Source of the DNA: Sphingomonas jaspsi DSM 18422
GTDB taxonomy: Bacteria; Pseudomonadota; Alphaproteobacteria; Sphingomonadales; Sphingomonadaceae
Direction of reading: 5' to 3'
Assembly: GCF_000585415.1 (NCBI RefSeq)
Contig: NZ_KK073876.1
Coordinates: forward strand, 555,810-619,809
Length of the DNA stretch: 64,000 nt
Below are positions 39,553 to 50,212 of this stretch, in pieces (positions within the stretch are counted from its first letter, which is position 1; each line of letters opens with the position of its first letter). The notes beneath the pieces were generated by a model, which worked only from the letters and a program-made list of their open reading frames with translations, was not told the origin of the DNA and did no database searches. Position numbers and translations under genes: made by a program.

Positions 39553-40731
39553 ATGAGCGACATGGAACATCCGCAAGGGCCGACGACCAACCGAAGCATC
39601 GGCGCGACCGTCGGCGACAATACGATGCTGCTGATCCCGAGCGGCCAGGAGCGGCTGAACCAGATCCTGTCGCTGATCGACAGCGCGCAGAGCGAACTCG
39701 CCCTGCTCTTTTACATGTTCAGCGATGACGTGGCGGGGAACGCCATCCTCGAAGGCCTGACCCGCGCCGCGGCGCGGGGCGTGAAGGTAAGGCTGCTGAT
39801 CGACGGGTTCGGATGCGGCAGCGCGGACGCCGAATTCCTCGCCCCCCTGAAGGATGCCGGGGGACATTTCTGCATCTTCCACCCCAGCTACGGGCGCCGA
39901 TACCTCATCCGCAACCATCAGAAGATGGCGATTGCCGATCGTCGGTTGGCGCTGGTCGGCGGGGCCAATCTCGACGCCAACTATCTGACCGACCAGGGGG
40001 CAGACCGCTGGCGCGACCTGTGGCTGCTGCTCGACGGTCCGGCCGTCGAGGAATTGTCCGACTACTTCGACGACGTTCACGCCTGGACGACTGGCAGCCG
40101 GAACCGCATCCGTGACCTTCGGCGGATCATTCAGCGCCATAGTCATGGCCAAGGACGGGTCAGTTGGCGCTTCAGCGGCCCAATGCGTCGCCGCAATCCG
40201 TGGCCGGGCACGATCGCGCGGGAAATCGACGCCGGAAAGCGGCTCGACATCGTCGCCGCCTATTTTGCGCCGTCATGGCCGATGCTGAAACGCATCGGTC
40301 GCCTTGGCCTGCGCGGCACCGCCCGCATCGTCAACGCCGCCAAGTCGGACAATAGCGCGACGATCGCCGCGGCCCGCCATACGTATCGCAGGCTGCTTCG
40401 GCGCAATGTCGAGATTTACGAATATCAGCCGGCCAAGCTGCATACCAAGCTCTATATCGTCGACGACGTCGTCCACATCGGCTCGTCCAACTTTGACTTC
40501 CGTAGCCTCTACCTCAACCTCGAAATCATGCTGCGGGTCGAGGACGCGGGTTTCGCGGACCAGATGCGGGCCTATGTCGACGCGGAAATCGCCGACAGCG
40601 TTCGCATTACGCCCGACCTTCACCGCCAGCGCGCAAGCCTGTGGCGGCGACTGAAATGGACCTTGTCCTACTGGCTGGTGACCACGGTCGACTATACGGT
40701 GACCAGGCGCATCAATTTCGGAATCGAATAG
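39553..40731 (+). CDS. Phospholipase D-family protein (cardiolipin synthase-like)
   Basis: A 392-residue PLD-superfamily enzyme with both catalytic HKD motifs: [20 protein letters not shown] (~residue 120) and [19 protein letters not shown] (~300). The order and spacing match bacterial cardiolipin synthases of the ClsB/ClsC type. It lacks the N-terminal transmembrane helices of ClsA. Cardiolipin synthesis from phosphatidylglycerol is the likely role, but transphosphatidylation cannot be proved from sequence. ATG 39553 or 39562 may be used. Confidence 0.85.
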   Translation: MSDMEHPQGPTTNRSIGATVGDNTMLLIPSGQERLNQILSLIDSAQSELALLFYMFSDDVAGNAILEGLTRAAARGVKVRLLIDGFGCGSADAEFLAPLKDAGGHFCIFHPSYGRRYLIRNHQKMAIADRRLALVGGANLDANYLTDQGADRWRDLWLLLDGPAVEELSDYFDDVHAWTTGSRNRIRDLRRIIQRHSHGQGRVSWRFSGPMRRRNPWPGTIAREIDAGKRLDIVAAYFAPSWPMLKRIGRLGLRGTARIVNAAKSDNSATIAAARHTYRRLLRRNVEIYEYQPAKLHTKLYIVDDVVHIGSSNFDFRSLYLNLEIMLRVEDAGFADQMRAYVDAEIADSVRITPDLHRQRASLWRRLKWTLSYWLVTTVDYTVTRRINFGIE

Positions 40732-40736
40732 AGGCG

Positions 40737-41372
40737 TCAGTGCTGGCGCTGGCGATAGGCCCAGAAGAGGGTCGCCGGCGGCACGTTGATCCATTCGAAG
40801 CCGCGATCGATCTTCTCGAAATGCGGCGCGATGAAGTCGCGCACCTTGGGGCTGAACTGATAAACCAGGAAAGCGCCGCCATCACGAATGGCGCGGCCGG
40901 TGGCAGCGGCGATCGCATCGCCCACGCCGGGCGGCAGCGTCGAAAAGGGCAGGCCCGACAGGATGTAGTCGGCATGATCAAAACCATGGTCGCGGATGAT
41001 CGCTTCGACGTCGGCGGCAGAACCATGGACGGCGATGAAGCGGTCGTCGTCGATGTCGTCGGCCAGATAATCGATGAAATCCTGATTGGTGTCGATCGCG
41101 ATCAACTTCGCGTCGGGCGCCATTTTTTCGAGGATCGGCCGGGTGAACGTGCCGACGCCCGGTCCATATTCGACGAACAGTTTCGTGTTCTGCCAGTCGA
41201 CCGGCTTCAACATCTTTTCGATCAGGATTTTGGAGGAGGGTATGATCGAGCCGACCATCACCGGATGCTTGATGAAGCCGCGCAGAAACTGCCACCGCGG
41301 ATGCTTGCGCCCACGGCCGGCGCGCAGTGACTGACGCTGGTTCTTCAACTGGCTCACTCGGGTCGCGTTCAA
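40737..41372 (-). CDS. SAM-dependent methyltransferase (phospholipid N-methyltransferase-like)
   Basis: A class I methyltransferase with a SAM-binding loop LFVEYGPGVGTFT and IAIDTNQDFIDYL. The opening FLRGFIKHPVMVGSIIPSSKIL and the later ADYILSGLPFSTLP resemble the PmtA/ornithine-lipid and rRNA adenine dimethyltransferase-like group. Lying next to a cardiolipin synthase-like gene, a role in phospholipid head-group methylation is plausible but inferred. There is no in-frame ATG upstream; I use TTG 41372 with GGAG seven bases before it (211 residues). GTG 41357 or TTG 41441 are alternatives. Confidence 0.75.
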   Translation of the reverse strand: MNATRVSQLKNQRQSLRAGRGRKHPRWQFLRGFIKHPVMVGSIIPSSKILIEKMLKPVDWQNTKLFVEYGPGVGTFTRPILEKMAPDAKLIAIDTNQDFIDYLADDIDDDRFIAVHGSAADVEAIIRDHGFDHADYILSGLPFSTLPPGVGDAIAAATGRAIRDGGAFLVYQFSPKVRDFIAPHFEKIDRGFEWINVPPATLFWAYRQRQH

Positions 41373-41485
41373 GAACCGGCTCCGCAAAATCGCATTAATG
41401 ACCGTTGCCGTTCGCAAATGCGAAGGCGCTTGGCAAGGCAAATGGACGGCTTTCGTCGCACCGAACCTGTCCCTATGTCGAAAAG

Positions 41486-42798
41486 ATGCAGTTTGGACCC
41501 ACCAGGCCGCGCATCGCCGCCAGCGCGCTGACCACGCCGCATTTCTTGCTGCTGTTCGCGGCCATGCTGGTCGCCGCCGCCGGTAACACGGCGCTGCAAT
41601 CGGTCATGCCGGCCATCGGCCGGGACATCGGTATGTCCGATTTCTGGGTGACCATGTCCTATACCTGGTCGGCAATCCTGTGGGTGTCGCTGGCGCCATA
41701 CTGGGCGCGGAAAAGCGATGTCCATGGTCGTAAGCGGCTGACCATGATGGGCGTCGGCGGGTTCGTCGTGTCCATGACGCTTTGCGGGCTGGCGCTTCTG
41801 GCGGGGATGAAAGGACTGATCGGACCGACGTTGACCTTTGTCCTGTTCGGGCTGTTCCGGTCGATCTACGGATCGCTGGGATGTGCGACGCCCAGCGCGA
41901 CGCAGGCTTATCTCGCCTCGAAGACACGGCGCTCCGGACGCGTGCCGGCACTGTCGTCCCTGTCGAGCAGCTTCGGGCTCGGGACGATCGTCGGCCCGGC
42001 GCTGGCGCCCCTCTTCGTGCTTCCGTTCGTCGGACTGTCAGGCCCGATGTTCGCCTTTGCAGCCATCGGCCTCGTCACGCTGATTGCCGTCGCCCGCTGG
42101 CTGCCCGACGACAGCAAGCCTCGCCACGGCCGACGCGCCGGTCATGGTGCCGCCATGAGTTACCCGTCGCTGGCGTCCTCTCCGACCGGGGCCAGCGTGG
42201 TGGCAGCCACCAACCCGCGTGCCGCGCCGATGAATTGGTGCGATCGGCGGATTCGCAACTGGATCATCGCCGGGGTCGCGGCGGGCCACGCCCAAGCGGC
42301 TGCATTGAGCTGCATCGGCTTCTTCACCATCGACCGGTTGCACCTTGCCCCTCACGGGTCGGAGCAGGAAATCGCCATCGTCATGATGGCGGGTGCAGCG
42401 GCGACGCTGGCGGCGCAATGGGGACTCATTCCCCGTCTCAATCTGGCGCCGAGGTCGCTGATTCTGTGGGGATCGGCCGTCGCGGCCGCCGGCATGGTCG
42501 TCACCATGATGGCGTCCGATCTTTACGGTCTGGTGCTGGGCTTCGGCATCACCAGTCTTGGCTTTGGTTTTACCCGCCCGGGTTTCACCGGCGGCGCAAG
42601 CCTTGCCGTCCCGCTGACCGAACAAGGCGGCGTGGCCGGCGTGGTCACCGCCGCCAACGGCATTTCCTATGTCGCAGCGCCGGGTGTCGGCATGGCGCTT
42701 TATGGCATCGATCCGCATTGGCCATTCGCGGTCAGCGCGGCGCTGCTCTTGGCGCTGGTGCTGTGGGGGCGCCACCGACTGGCAGCGCCCCGACAGGA

Positions 42799-42802
<4 letters not shown>
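41486..42802 (+). CDS. MFS transporter
   Basis: A 438-residue major facilitator with about 12 hydrophobic segments. The loop 2-3 motif is WARKSDVHGRKRLTMMG (motif A-like), and a charged central loop separates the two six-helix halves (residues ~215-255). The substrate is unknown; the sequence looks like drug or metabolite efflux carriers. The first Met in a good position is 41486; the open frame to 41405 is a TTG start with a non-hydrophobic leader. It is convergent with the cdc48 gene and overlaps its stop codon. Confidence 0.85.
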
Positions 42803-45111
<2,309 letters not shown>

Positions 45112-45212
45112 CGGCTTATCCAGATCCTTCTTATTGTTCGACAGGCCCCACAACGCGCCGCCTTGGAAACGGCGGCAGGGGGCCATCGGTTCAATCTGGG
45201 ATCGAAACGGGC

Positions 45213-45243
45213 AAAAAAAAGGGCCGGGCGTCGCCGCCCGGCC
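45213..45243 (-). terminator. Strong terminator upstream of cdc48
   Basis: On the minus strand GGCCGGGCG pairs with CGCCCGGCC (nine G-C/C-G pairs) around a four-base loop, followed by eight T. It ends the cyclophilin-SDR operon or a short RNA that starts near 45276, and lies about 100 bases before cdc48. Confidence 0.9.
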
Positions 45244-45276
45244 GGAAGGATTCAGGAGAGGATGCCTCGAAAGGCA
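45213..45276 (-). ncRNA. Candidate small RNA or 3'-UTR RNA between the SDR and cdc48
   Basis: A short minus-strand segment has its own promoter-like elements (TTGCCA at 45310-45305, 17 bases, GATAAA at 45287-45282). It then has a 5' hairpin TGCCT-TTCG-AGGCA (45276-45263), a pyrimidine-rich linker TCCTCTCCTGAATCCTTCC that is partly complementary to a ribosome binding site, and the strong terminator. The layout (two hairpins flanking a CU-rich single strand, U-tail) is typical of alphaproteobacterial sRNAs. It is prediction only. Confidence 0.4.
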
Positions 45277-45281
45277 GGGTC

Positions 45282-45310
45282 TTTATCGCACTGCACAACG
45301 ATTTTGGCAA
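45282..45310 (-). promoter_or_regulatory. Promoter-like -35/-10 in front of the candidate sRNA
   Basis: TTGCCA and GATAAA are separated by 17 bases on the minus strand, in the gap after the SDR gene. The match is good for -35 and fair for -10. Confidence 0.4.
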
Positions 45311-45369
45311 GAGGGATTTCGCAGGTGCAGCATGAATAGGTATGCAAAGCGAAACGGGATTGAGAACGC

Positions 45370-46128
45370 TCACAATTTAATCGTGCCGGCGATCTTCCTC
45401 AGGATGCTGCGGGGTAGGAAGCGGTGCCCCTGCGCCCCCGCCTTGTTGGCAAAGCCAGGAATCACAACCGCCTTTCCGGCGTCGATGCCCTCCAGCCCGA
45501 TTCGGACGACCTCGGGTGAGGTCATGAACATCTTGTCGACGACCGGATGGCCGCCGAACCCGGCCACTTGGCCGAATTCGGTCGCGGTCGGTCCCGGGCA
45601 GAGCGCCGAGACGGTCACGCCGTCGCCCTTTACTTCTTCGTGCAGCGCTTCGCTAAATGACAGCACATAGGCCTTGGTCGCGAAATAGACCGCCATGCCG
45701 GGGCCCGGCTGGAAGGCGGCGGTCGAGGCGACGTTGAGGATCTGACCCGAATTGCGCTCGATCATGCCCGGCATCACGGCGTGCGCCAGTTCGGTCAACA
45801 GGCCGCAATTGAGGTCGATCATCTGGCGCAGCCGCTTGCCGTCCTGCCCGACGAACTTGCCGGTCAGGCCGAAGCCGGCGTTATTGACCAACAGATCGAC
45901 ATGTTCGCCATGGGCGGCAAGGTCGGCCATCAACTTGTCCGCCGCATTCGGTTCGCTGAGGTCCAGCTCGACCGCGCGGGCGTTGCCGAGTTGGGCCGCC
46001 AGCGCGTCGAGCCGGTCCTTGCGGCGGGCGACCAGCACCAGCCGGCGGCCCCTGGCCGAAAGCTGGCGCGCGAAATCGACGCCAAGCCCTGCCGAGGCGC
46101 CGGTGATGAGGGCGACCGCTTCGGTCAT
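45370..46128 (-). CDS. Short-chain dehydrogenase/reductase (SDR)
   Basis: A 252-residue classical SDR. The nucleotide-binding motif is LITGASAGLGVDFA, the structural motif is LLVNNAGFGLTG, and the active site has Ser in ILNVASTAAF and Tyr-x-x-x-Lys in YFATKAYV. The Arg-rich RLVLVARRKDRL after strand 2 suggests NADP(H). The substrate is unknown; similar proteins are called DltE-like. It is two bases after the cyclophilin gene. Confidence 0.9.
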   Translation of the reverse strand: MTEAVALITGASAGLGVDFARQLSARGRRLVLVARRKDRLDALAAQLGNARAVELDLSEPNAADKLMADLAAHGEHVDLLVNNAGFGLTGKFVGQDGKRLRQMIDLNCGLLTELAHAVMPGMIERNSGQILNVASTAAFQPGPGMAVYFATKAYVLSFSEALHEEVKGDGVTVSALCPGPTATEFGQVAGFGGHPVVDKMFMTSPEVVRIGLEGIDAGKAVVIPGFANKAGAQGHRFLPRSILRKIAGTIKL

Positions 46129-46130
46129 GG

Positions 46131-46586
46131 TCAGGCCACCGTCGCCTTGACGATCTTGCCCGGGTCGCGCACGGGTTCGCCGGTCGGCAGCGCGTCGACA
46201 TATTCCATCCCGCTCTCGACCTGGCCCCAGACGGTATACTGGTTGTCGAGGAAGCGGGCGTCGTCGAAGCAGATGAAGAACTGGCTGTTCGCACTATTCG
46301 GGTTCTGCGCACGCGCCATCGAGCAGGTGCCGCGAACATGCGGTTCGGCGTTGAATTCGGCCTTCAGGTCGGGAAGGTCGCTGCCGCCCATGCCGGTGCC
46401 GGTCGGGTCGCCGCCCTGCGCCATGAAGCCCGGGATAACGCGATGGAACACGACGCCATCGTAGAAACCGTCCTTTGCGAGGCCGGCGATGCGCGCGACG
46501 TGACCCGGCGCAAGGTCCGGACGGAGCTTGATCACGACGTCGCCGCCGGTCGAAAGGGTGAGGGTCAGGGTGTTGGCGTCGGCCAT
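46131..46586 (-). CDS. Peptidyl-prolyl cis-trans isomerase, cyclophilin type
   Basis: A 151-residue cyclophilin, catalysing proline isomerisation. Motifs are FHRVIPGFMAQGGDPTGTGMGG, with the catalytic Arg in FHRV, and NSANSQFFICFDDARFLDNQ, then VWGQVESGMEYVD. No signal peptide is present, so it is probably cytoplasmic (PpiB-like). It is the first gene of a two-gene operon with the SDR. The ATG at 46586 overlaps no other gene. Confidence 0.94.
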   Translation of the reverse strand: MADANTLTLTLSTGGDVVIKLRPDLAPGHVARIAGLAKDGFYDGVVFHRVIPGFMAQGGDPTGTGMGGSDLPDLKAEFNAEPHVRGTCSMARAQNPNSANSQFFICFDDARFLDNQYTVWGQVESGMEYVDALPTGEPVRDPGKIVKATVA

Positions 46587-46708
46587 GGTCTTGTCCTTAT
46601 CTGGGAAAATCTGGCCGCCATGTAGTCGTGCCTTGCCGGTTGCGCCAGTGGCCTAGGCGGCATAGGGAGGCGCGACGAACCACAAGCGGGCTGAGGGGAA
46701 GAGGCGCC

Positions 46709-48133
46709 ATGAGCGACAGCGACATCATCGCCACCCCTCTGCATGAGCCCGAGACCCAGGTCGAAAACGATGCGGTGATGGACGAGGAAGACCGGCTGCG
46801 GCCGCGCTTCGTCCGCGAAGTGCTCGACGCCGTCGCCGACGGCGATGACGAGGAAGCGCGGTCGCTGGTCGCCGAGCTCCACCCGGCCGACATCGCCGAC
46901 CTCATCGAATTGACGCCTGCGGACGAGCGCGGCGACCTTATCCAGGCGCTCGAAGGGCTGGTCGACGCCGACGTTTACGCCGAACTCAACGAATTCGTCC
47001 GCGAAGACGTCATCGACGAGATGGAGCCGCAGCAGGTCGCCGACCTCGCCGCCCAGCTCGATACCGACGACGCGGTCGCGATCATCGAAGACCTGGAGGA
47101 AGATGAGCAGCGCGCCGTCCTCCGCGCGATGGAGCCTTACGATCGCGCCGCGGTCGAAGAAGCGCTTACCTATCCGGAAGAAACCGCTGGCCGCCTCATG
47201 CAGCGCGACCTCATCGCGGTGCCGGAACATTGGACCATCGGCCAGGTCATCGACTACCTCCGGTCGGGCGAGGAACTGGCCGACGATTTCTGGGAAGTGT
47301 TCGTCGTCAATCCGCAGCACCATCCGGTCGGCACCTGCAAGCTGTCGCTGATCTTGCGCTCGCCCCGGTCGACCCCGGTCGCCGAGGTGATGAAGCGCAA
47401 GCAGACGCTGATCCCGGTCGACCTCGACCAGGAAGAAGTGGCGCTGAAGTTCCAGAAATACGCGCTCATCTCCGCTGCGGTGGTGGACCCGTCGGGCCGC
47501 CTGGTCGGCATGATCACGGTCGACGACATCGTCCACATCATTCAGGAAGAAGCCGGAGAGGACGCGCTGCTGCTGTCTGGTGCGGGCGAAGGCGACATCA
47601 ACGAGCCGCTGGTCGACACCTACAAGGCGCGGGTGCGCTGGCTAGCGGCCAACCTGCTGACCGCGCTCGTCGCGGCGACCGTCATCCGCTTTTTCGAACA
47701 TTCGATCGAACGCATGGCCATTCTCGCGGCGCTGATGCCGATCGTCGCGGGGGTCGGCGGCAATGCGGGCACCCAGACGCTTGCCGTCACCGTGCGTGCC
47801 ATCGCGACCAACCAGCTTACCGGGTCAAACCATTGGCGTGCGGTGTGGCGCGAGATCCGCGTGGCGCTGATGAACGGATTGACGATCGCCGTCCTGATCG
47901 GGGTCGGCGTCAGCCTGTTCCTCGGCAGCTCCGAACTCGGTGTCGTCATCGCCGCCGCGATGCTGACCAATATCGTGATCGCCGGGCTGGCCGGCGTGCT
48001 GGTTCCGCTGGGGCTGGAGCGAGCAGGTGCCGACCCGGCGGTCGCTTCGTCGGTGTTCGTGACGATGGTCACCGATTCGATGGGCTTCCTCGTCTTCCTG
48101 GGCCTTGCGACGGCCGCGGGACTCGCCGGCTAG
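46709..48133 (+). CDS. mgtE: Magnesium transporter MgtE
   Basis: A 474-residue Mg2+ channel. The cytoplasmic N-domain (ADIADLIELTPADERGDLI, helical superhelix) is followed by two CBS domains (~residues 150-270) that sense Mg2+, then five transmembrane helices with the pore motif PIVAGVGGNAGTQTL and a final helix ending in ATAAGLAG. ATG 46709 has a GAGGCG nearby; the frame open to 46628 lacks family similarity. No Mg-responsive leader is recognisable in the 80 bases before it. Confidence 0.95.
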   Translation: MSDSDIIATPLHEPETQVENDAVMDEEDRLRPRFVREVLDAVADGDDEEARSLVAELHPADIADLIELTPADERGDLIQALEGLVDADVYAELNEFVREDVIDEMEPQQVADLAAQLDTDDAVAIIEDLEEDEQRAVLRAMEPYDRAAVEEALTYPEETAGRLMQRDLIAVPEHWTIGQVIDYLRSGEELADDFWEVFVVNPQHHPVGTCKLSLILRSPRSTPVAEVMKRKQTLIPVDLDQEEVALKFQKYALISAAVVDPSGRLVGMITVDDIVHIIQEEAGEDALLLSGAGEGDINEPLVDTYKARVRWLAANLLTALVAATVIRFFEHSIERMAILAALMPIVAGVGGNAGTQTLAVTVRAIATNQLTGSNHWRAVWREIRVALMNGLTIAVLIGVGVSLFLGSSELGVVIAAAMLTNIVIAGLAGVLVPLGLERAGADPAVASSVFVTMVTDSMGFLVFLGLATAAGLAG

Positions 48134-48172
48134 CGGCTTGAATTTCCGGGCATATCCCGCCACTTGGGCGGC

Positions 48173-48571
48173 GTGCCGCTTCATCTCACCAAGGTCGCCG
48201 TCAGCTGCGCCAGCGTGGAAACGCTGGAACGGCGGATCGCGTCGCGATCGGTCGGCGGAGAGGTTCGCGTTCCCACCCGGATGCGTCCCAAACGCGCCGA
48301 CGAGCTGATCGGCGGCTCGCTGCACTGGATCGTCAAGCATCGCATCGTCGCCAAGATGGAAATCCTCAGGATCGAGGATCGCAGCGACGGCCGCATCGAC
48401 TTCGTATGTTCGGACCAATTACAGTCGGTGGCACCCAAGCCCAAGCGCGCGCATCAAGGCTGGCGCTATCTCGAAGAAAAGGACGCGCCGGGCGTGGACG
48501 GCGACGGCAGCGGCCTCAGCGACCTGCCGCCGCGCCTGTACGGCAAGCTGGCTGCCCTAGCGTTGGTCTGA
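48173..48571 (+). CDS. DUF1489-family protein
   Basis: A 132-residue alphaproteobacterial protein of unknown function. I choose GTG 48173, giving MPLHLTKVAVSC, the usual beginning of the family. Further conserved-looking segments are ASVETLERRI, TRMRPKRADELIGGSLHWIVKH and HQGWRYLEEKDAP. No signal peptide or membrane helix is visible, so it is probably cytoplasmic. It lies 39 bases after mgtE on the same strand and may be cotranscribed. Confidence 0.8.
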   Translation: MPLHLTKVAVSCASVETLERRIASRSVGGEVRVPTRMRPKRADELIGGSLHWIVKHRIVAKMEILRIEDRSDGRIDFVCSDQLQSVAPKPKRAHQGWRYLEEKDAPGVDGDGSGLSDLPPRLYGKLAALALV

Positions 48572-48655
48572 CTAGCGTCAGTGCGGGTAGCAGCGGATTT
48601 CATACGATGTTTCTCCCCCGCAGAGGCGGAGCAAAACGTCGGTCGAAACGCCTCC

Positions 48656-49366
48656 CTATTCCTTGCAGCCCGATACGCTGGCCGAGCCCTGCACGCGAAG
48701 GGTGCAGCTGGGGTTGCCGCTCAGGGTCACCGACGCCACGCCGAATGCGTTGACCTTGGCGGTGTCGGTCGCCGTCAGCTGGATGAGCGAAGGGCCTTCG
48801 GCTGTCACGACCGCGTCCTTGGTTGACAGGCCTGCGGCGTCGATATTGACCGAACCGCGCGCAAAGGTGCTGGCCTTGAGGGTCTTGCCGGCGAGGCGGA
48901 CCGTCCCAGACCCGCTGACCGACACCCGGAACTGGTCGACTGCGACGCTGTTGATCCTTGCAACCCCCGCGCCTTCGACATTCAGGTCGAAGCTTAAGCC
49001 CTTGACCTTGTCGATCGCCAATGTGCCGGCGCCGTTTAGCCACGCAGTGGACAAATCGTGCGTTCCGACCTCGACCACCACCAGGCCGCTACTACCGCCC
49101 GGATAACCGCCCCATGCATTGGCGTCGCGCCGGATGATGAGTGTGCGCCCGTCGACCTTGACCGATACATTGTCGAGCGCCGCGCTGTTCTTGCCGCTGG
49201 CTTTTGCGAACGGGGCCACGCCGGTCGTCAGGCGAACCTCGAAGGGGCCGTCGACGCGAATACGATCGAACCCGCTGACCCCGTAATTTCGGGATGCGCC
49301 GGGCGCGGCGGAGGCCGGCAGGCTGGCGAGCGCGATTAGAGCGAGAATGGGCAGACGAGCGATCAT
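48656..49366 (-). CDS. Exported DUF2807 (GIN domain) protein
   Basis: A 236-residue protein with a signal peptide (MIARLPILALIALASLPASA) followed by a GIN (DUF2807) domain, a right-handed beta-helix of repeating strands such as NGAGTLAIDKVKGLSFDLNV and GSGTVRLAGKTLKAS. It ends with a Cys pair (SCTLRVQ, SGCKE). GIN domains are found in envelope proteins of Bacteroidetes and Proteobacteria, possibly as adhesion or regulatory modules. It is tandem with a related gene upstream. Confidence 0.85.
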   Translation of the reverse strand: MIARLPILALIALASLPASAAPGASRNYGVSGFDRIRVDGPFEVRLTTGVAPFAKASGKNSAALDNVSVKVDGRTLIIRRDANAWGGYPGGSSGLVVVEVGTHDLSTAWLNGAGTLAIDKVKGLSFDLNVEGAGVARINSVAVDQFRVSVSGSGTVRLAGKTLKASTFARGSVNIDAAGLSTKDAVVTAEGPSLIQLTATDTAKVNAFGVASVTLSGNPSCTLRVQGSASVSGCKE

Positions 49367-49420
49367 CTGCCCTATAGTCTGCGATCATGGTTAACGAACG
49401 GTCAAGACCGACGGCTGACC

Positions 49421-50140
49421 TCAGTGGCAGCTGACATTGCCCGAACCGGCCTTGGACACCGAGCATTTGGCGCCGCCGCCGATATCGACATCGCCCGATC
49501 CCATGATCGAAACCTTGGCCGTGTCGCTGGCCTGGGCCCGGACGTTGCCCGACCCGGCGATCGACACGTCAGCGGTCTTGGCCTTCACGGCGGACGTGTC
49601 AATGTCACCCGATCCGGCGATGTTCAGGTCGACCGAATCGGCCGCTCCACTCGCCATGATCCCCCCGGAACCGGCGATCGAAAATTTCAGAACGCCGCCG
49701 TTGGTCGCACCGATCTTGAGCGCGCCCGACCCGGCGACGTCGCCGTCGAAGTCGCCCGCGACCTTGTCGACGTCGATGTTGCCCGATCCGGCGATGCCCG
49801 CCTTGCGCAGAGCGGCAGTCGTTACCGTGAATTCGGCCTTGCCCGACCGCCAACTGAAGCGGATGCCCTTATGTTTCTTGGGCACGATCTTGAGCGTGCC
49901 GTCTTCGACCAGCACGTCGGTCTCGTCGAGCAGGGCCGAACCGCCCTTGGCCGTCGCGCCGGGTTGGCCGCCGGTGACGATCTTCACGTCATAGGGGCCG
50001 GCCACCTCGATCTTGTCGAAGGCACCGAGGGCATAGGTGCGATCGACAGCCGGACCGGCGTCGCGCTCCTCGCTATGTCCGGAAAAGTGGCAAGCCGACG
50101 ACAGCAGGGCAGCGGCAGCGATGGCAACAGGACGGAACAT
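49421..50140 (-). CDS. DUF2807 (GIN domain) lipoprotein
   Basis: A 239-residue lipoprotein-type precursor (MFRPVAIAAAALLSSAC, lipobox SSAC). After an acidic linker (HSEERDAG) comes a GIN-domain beta-helix with at least seven near-identical turns built on AGSG/MGSG (AGSGNIDVDK, AGSGALKIG, AGSGGIMAS, AGSGDIDTS, AGSGNVRAQ, MGSGDVDIG, AGSGNVSCH). ATG 50140 starts the signal peptide. It probably arose with the downstream paralogue by duplication; the turns here are more regular. Function unknown. Confidence 0.85.
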   Translation of the reverse strand: MFRPVAIAAAALLSSACHFSGHSEERDAGPAVDRTYALGAFDKIEVAGPYDVKIVTGGQPGATAKGGSALLDETDVLVEDGTLKIVPKKHKGIRFSWRSGKAEFTVTTAALRKAGIAGSGNIDVDKVAGDFDGDVAGSGALKIGATNGGVLKFSIAGSGGIMASGAADSVDLNIAGSGDIDTSAVKAKTADVSIAGSGNVRAQASDTAKVSIMGSGDVDIGGGAKCSVSKAGSGNVSCH

Positions 50141-50212
50141 TTCCTTCTCCTTGGCGTGTTGCCACAATAATACAGTAATGCGGTCGTCAGCGCAACCGGA
50201 AAGTCCGGTCGT

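Noticed and set aside
45262-45339. A 25-codon plus-strand frame starting MPRKAGSLSHC, with AGGAGAG three bases before its ATG
   Set aside because: Spacing is too short for good initiation, and the opposite strand carries a promoter, hairpin and terminator that explain the sequence better.
46590-46708. Possible Mg2+-responsive riboswitch ahead of mgtE
   Set aside because: No M-box or ykoK-type structure is recognisable in the 80-base leader.
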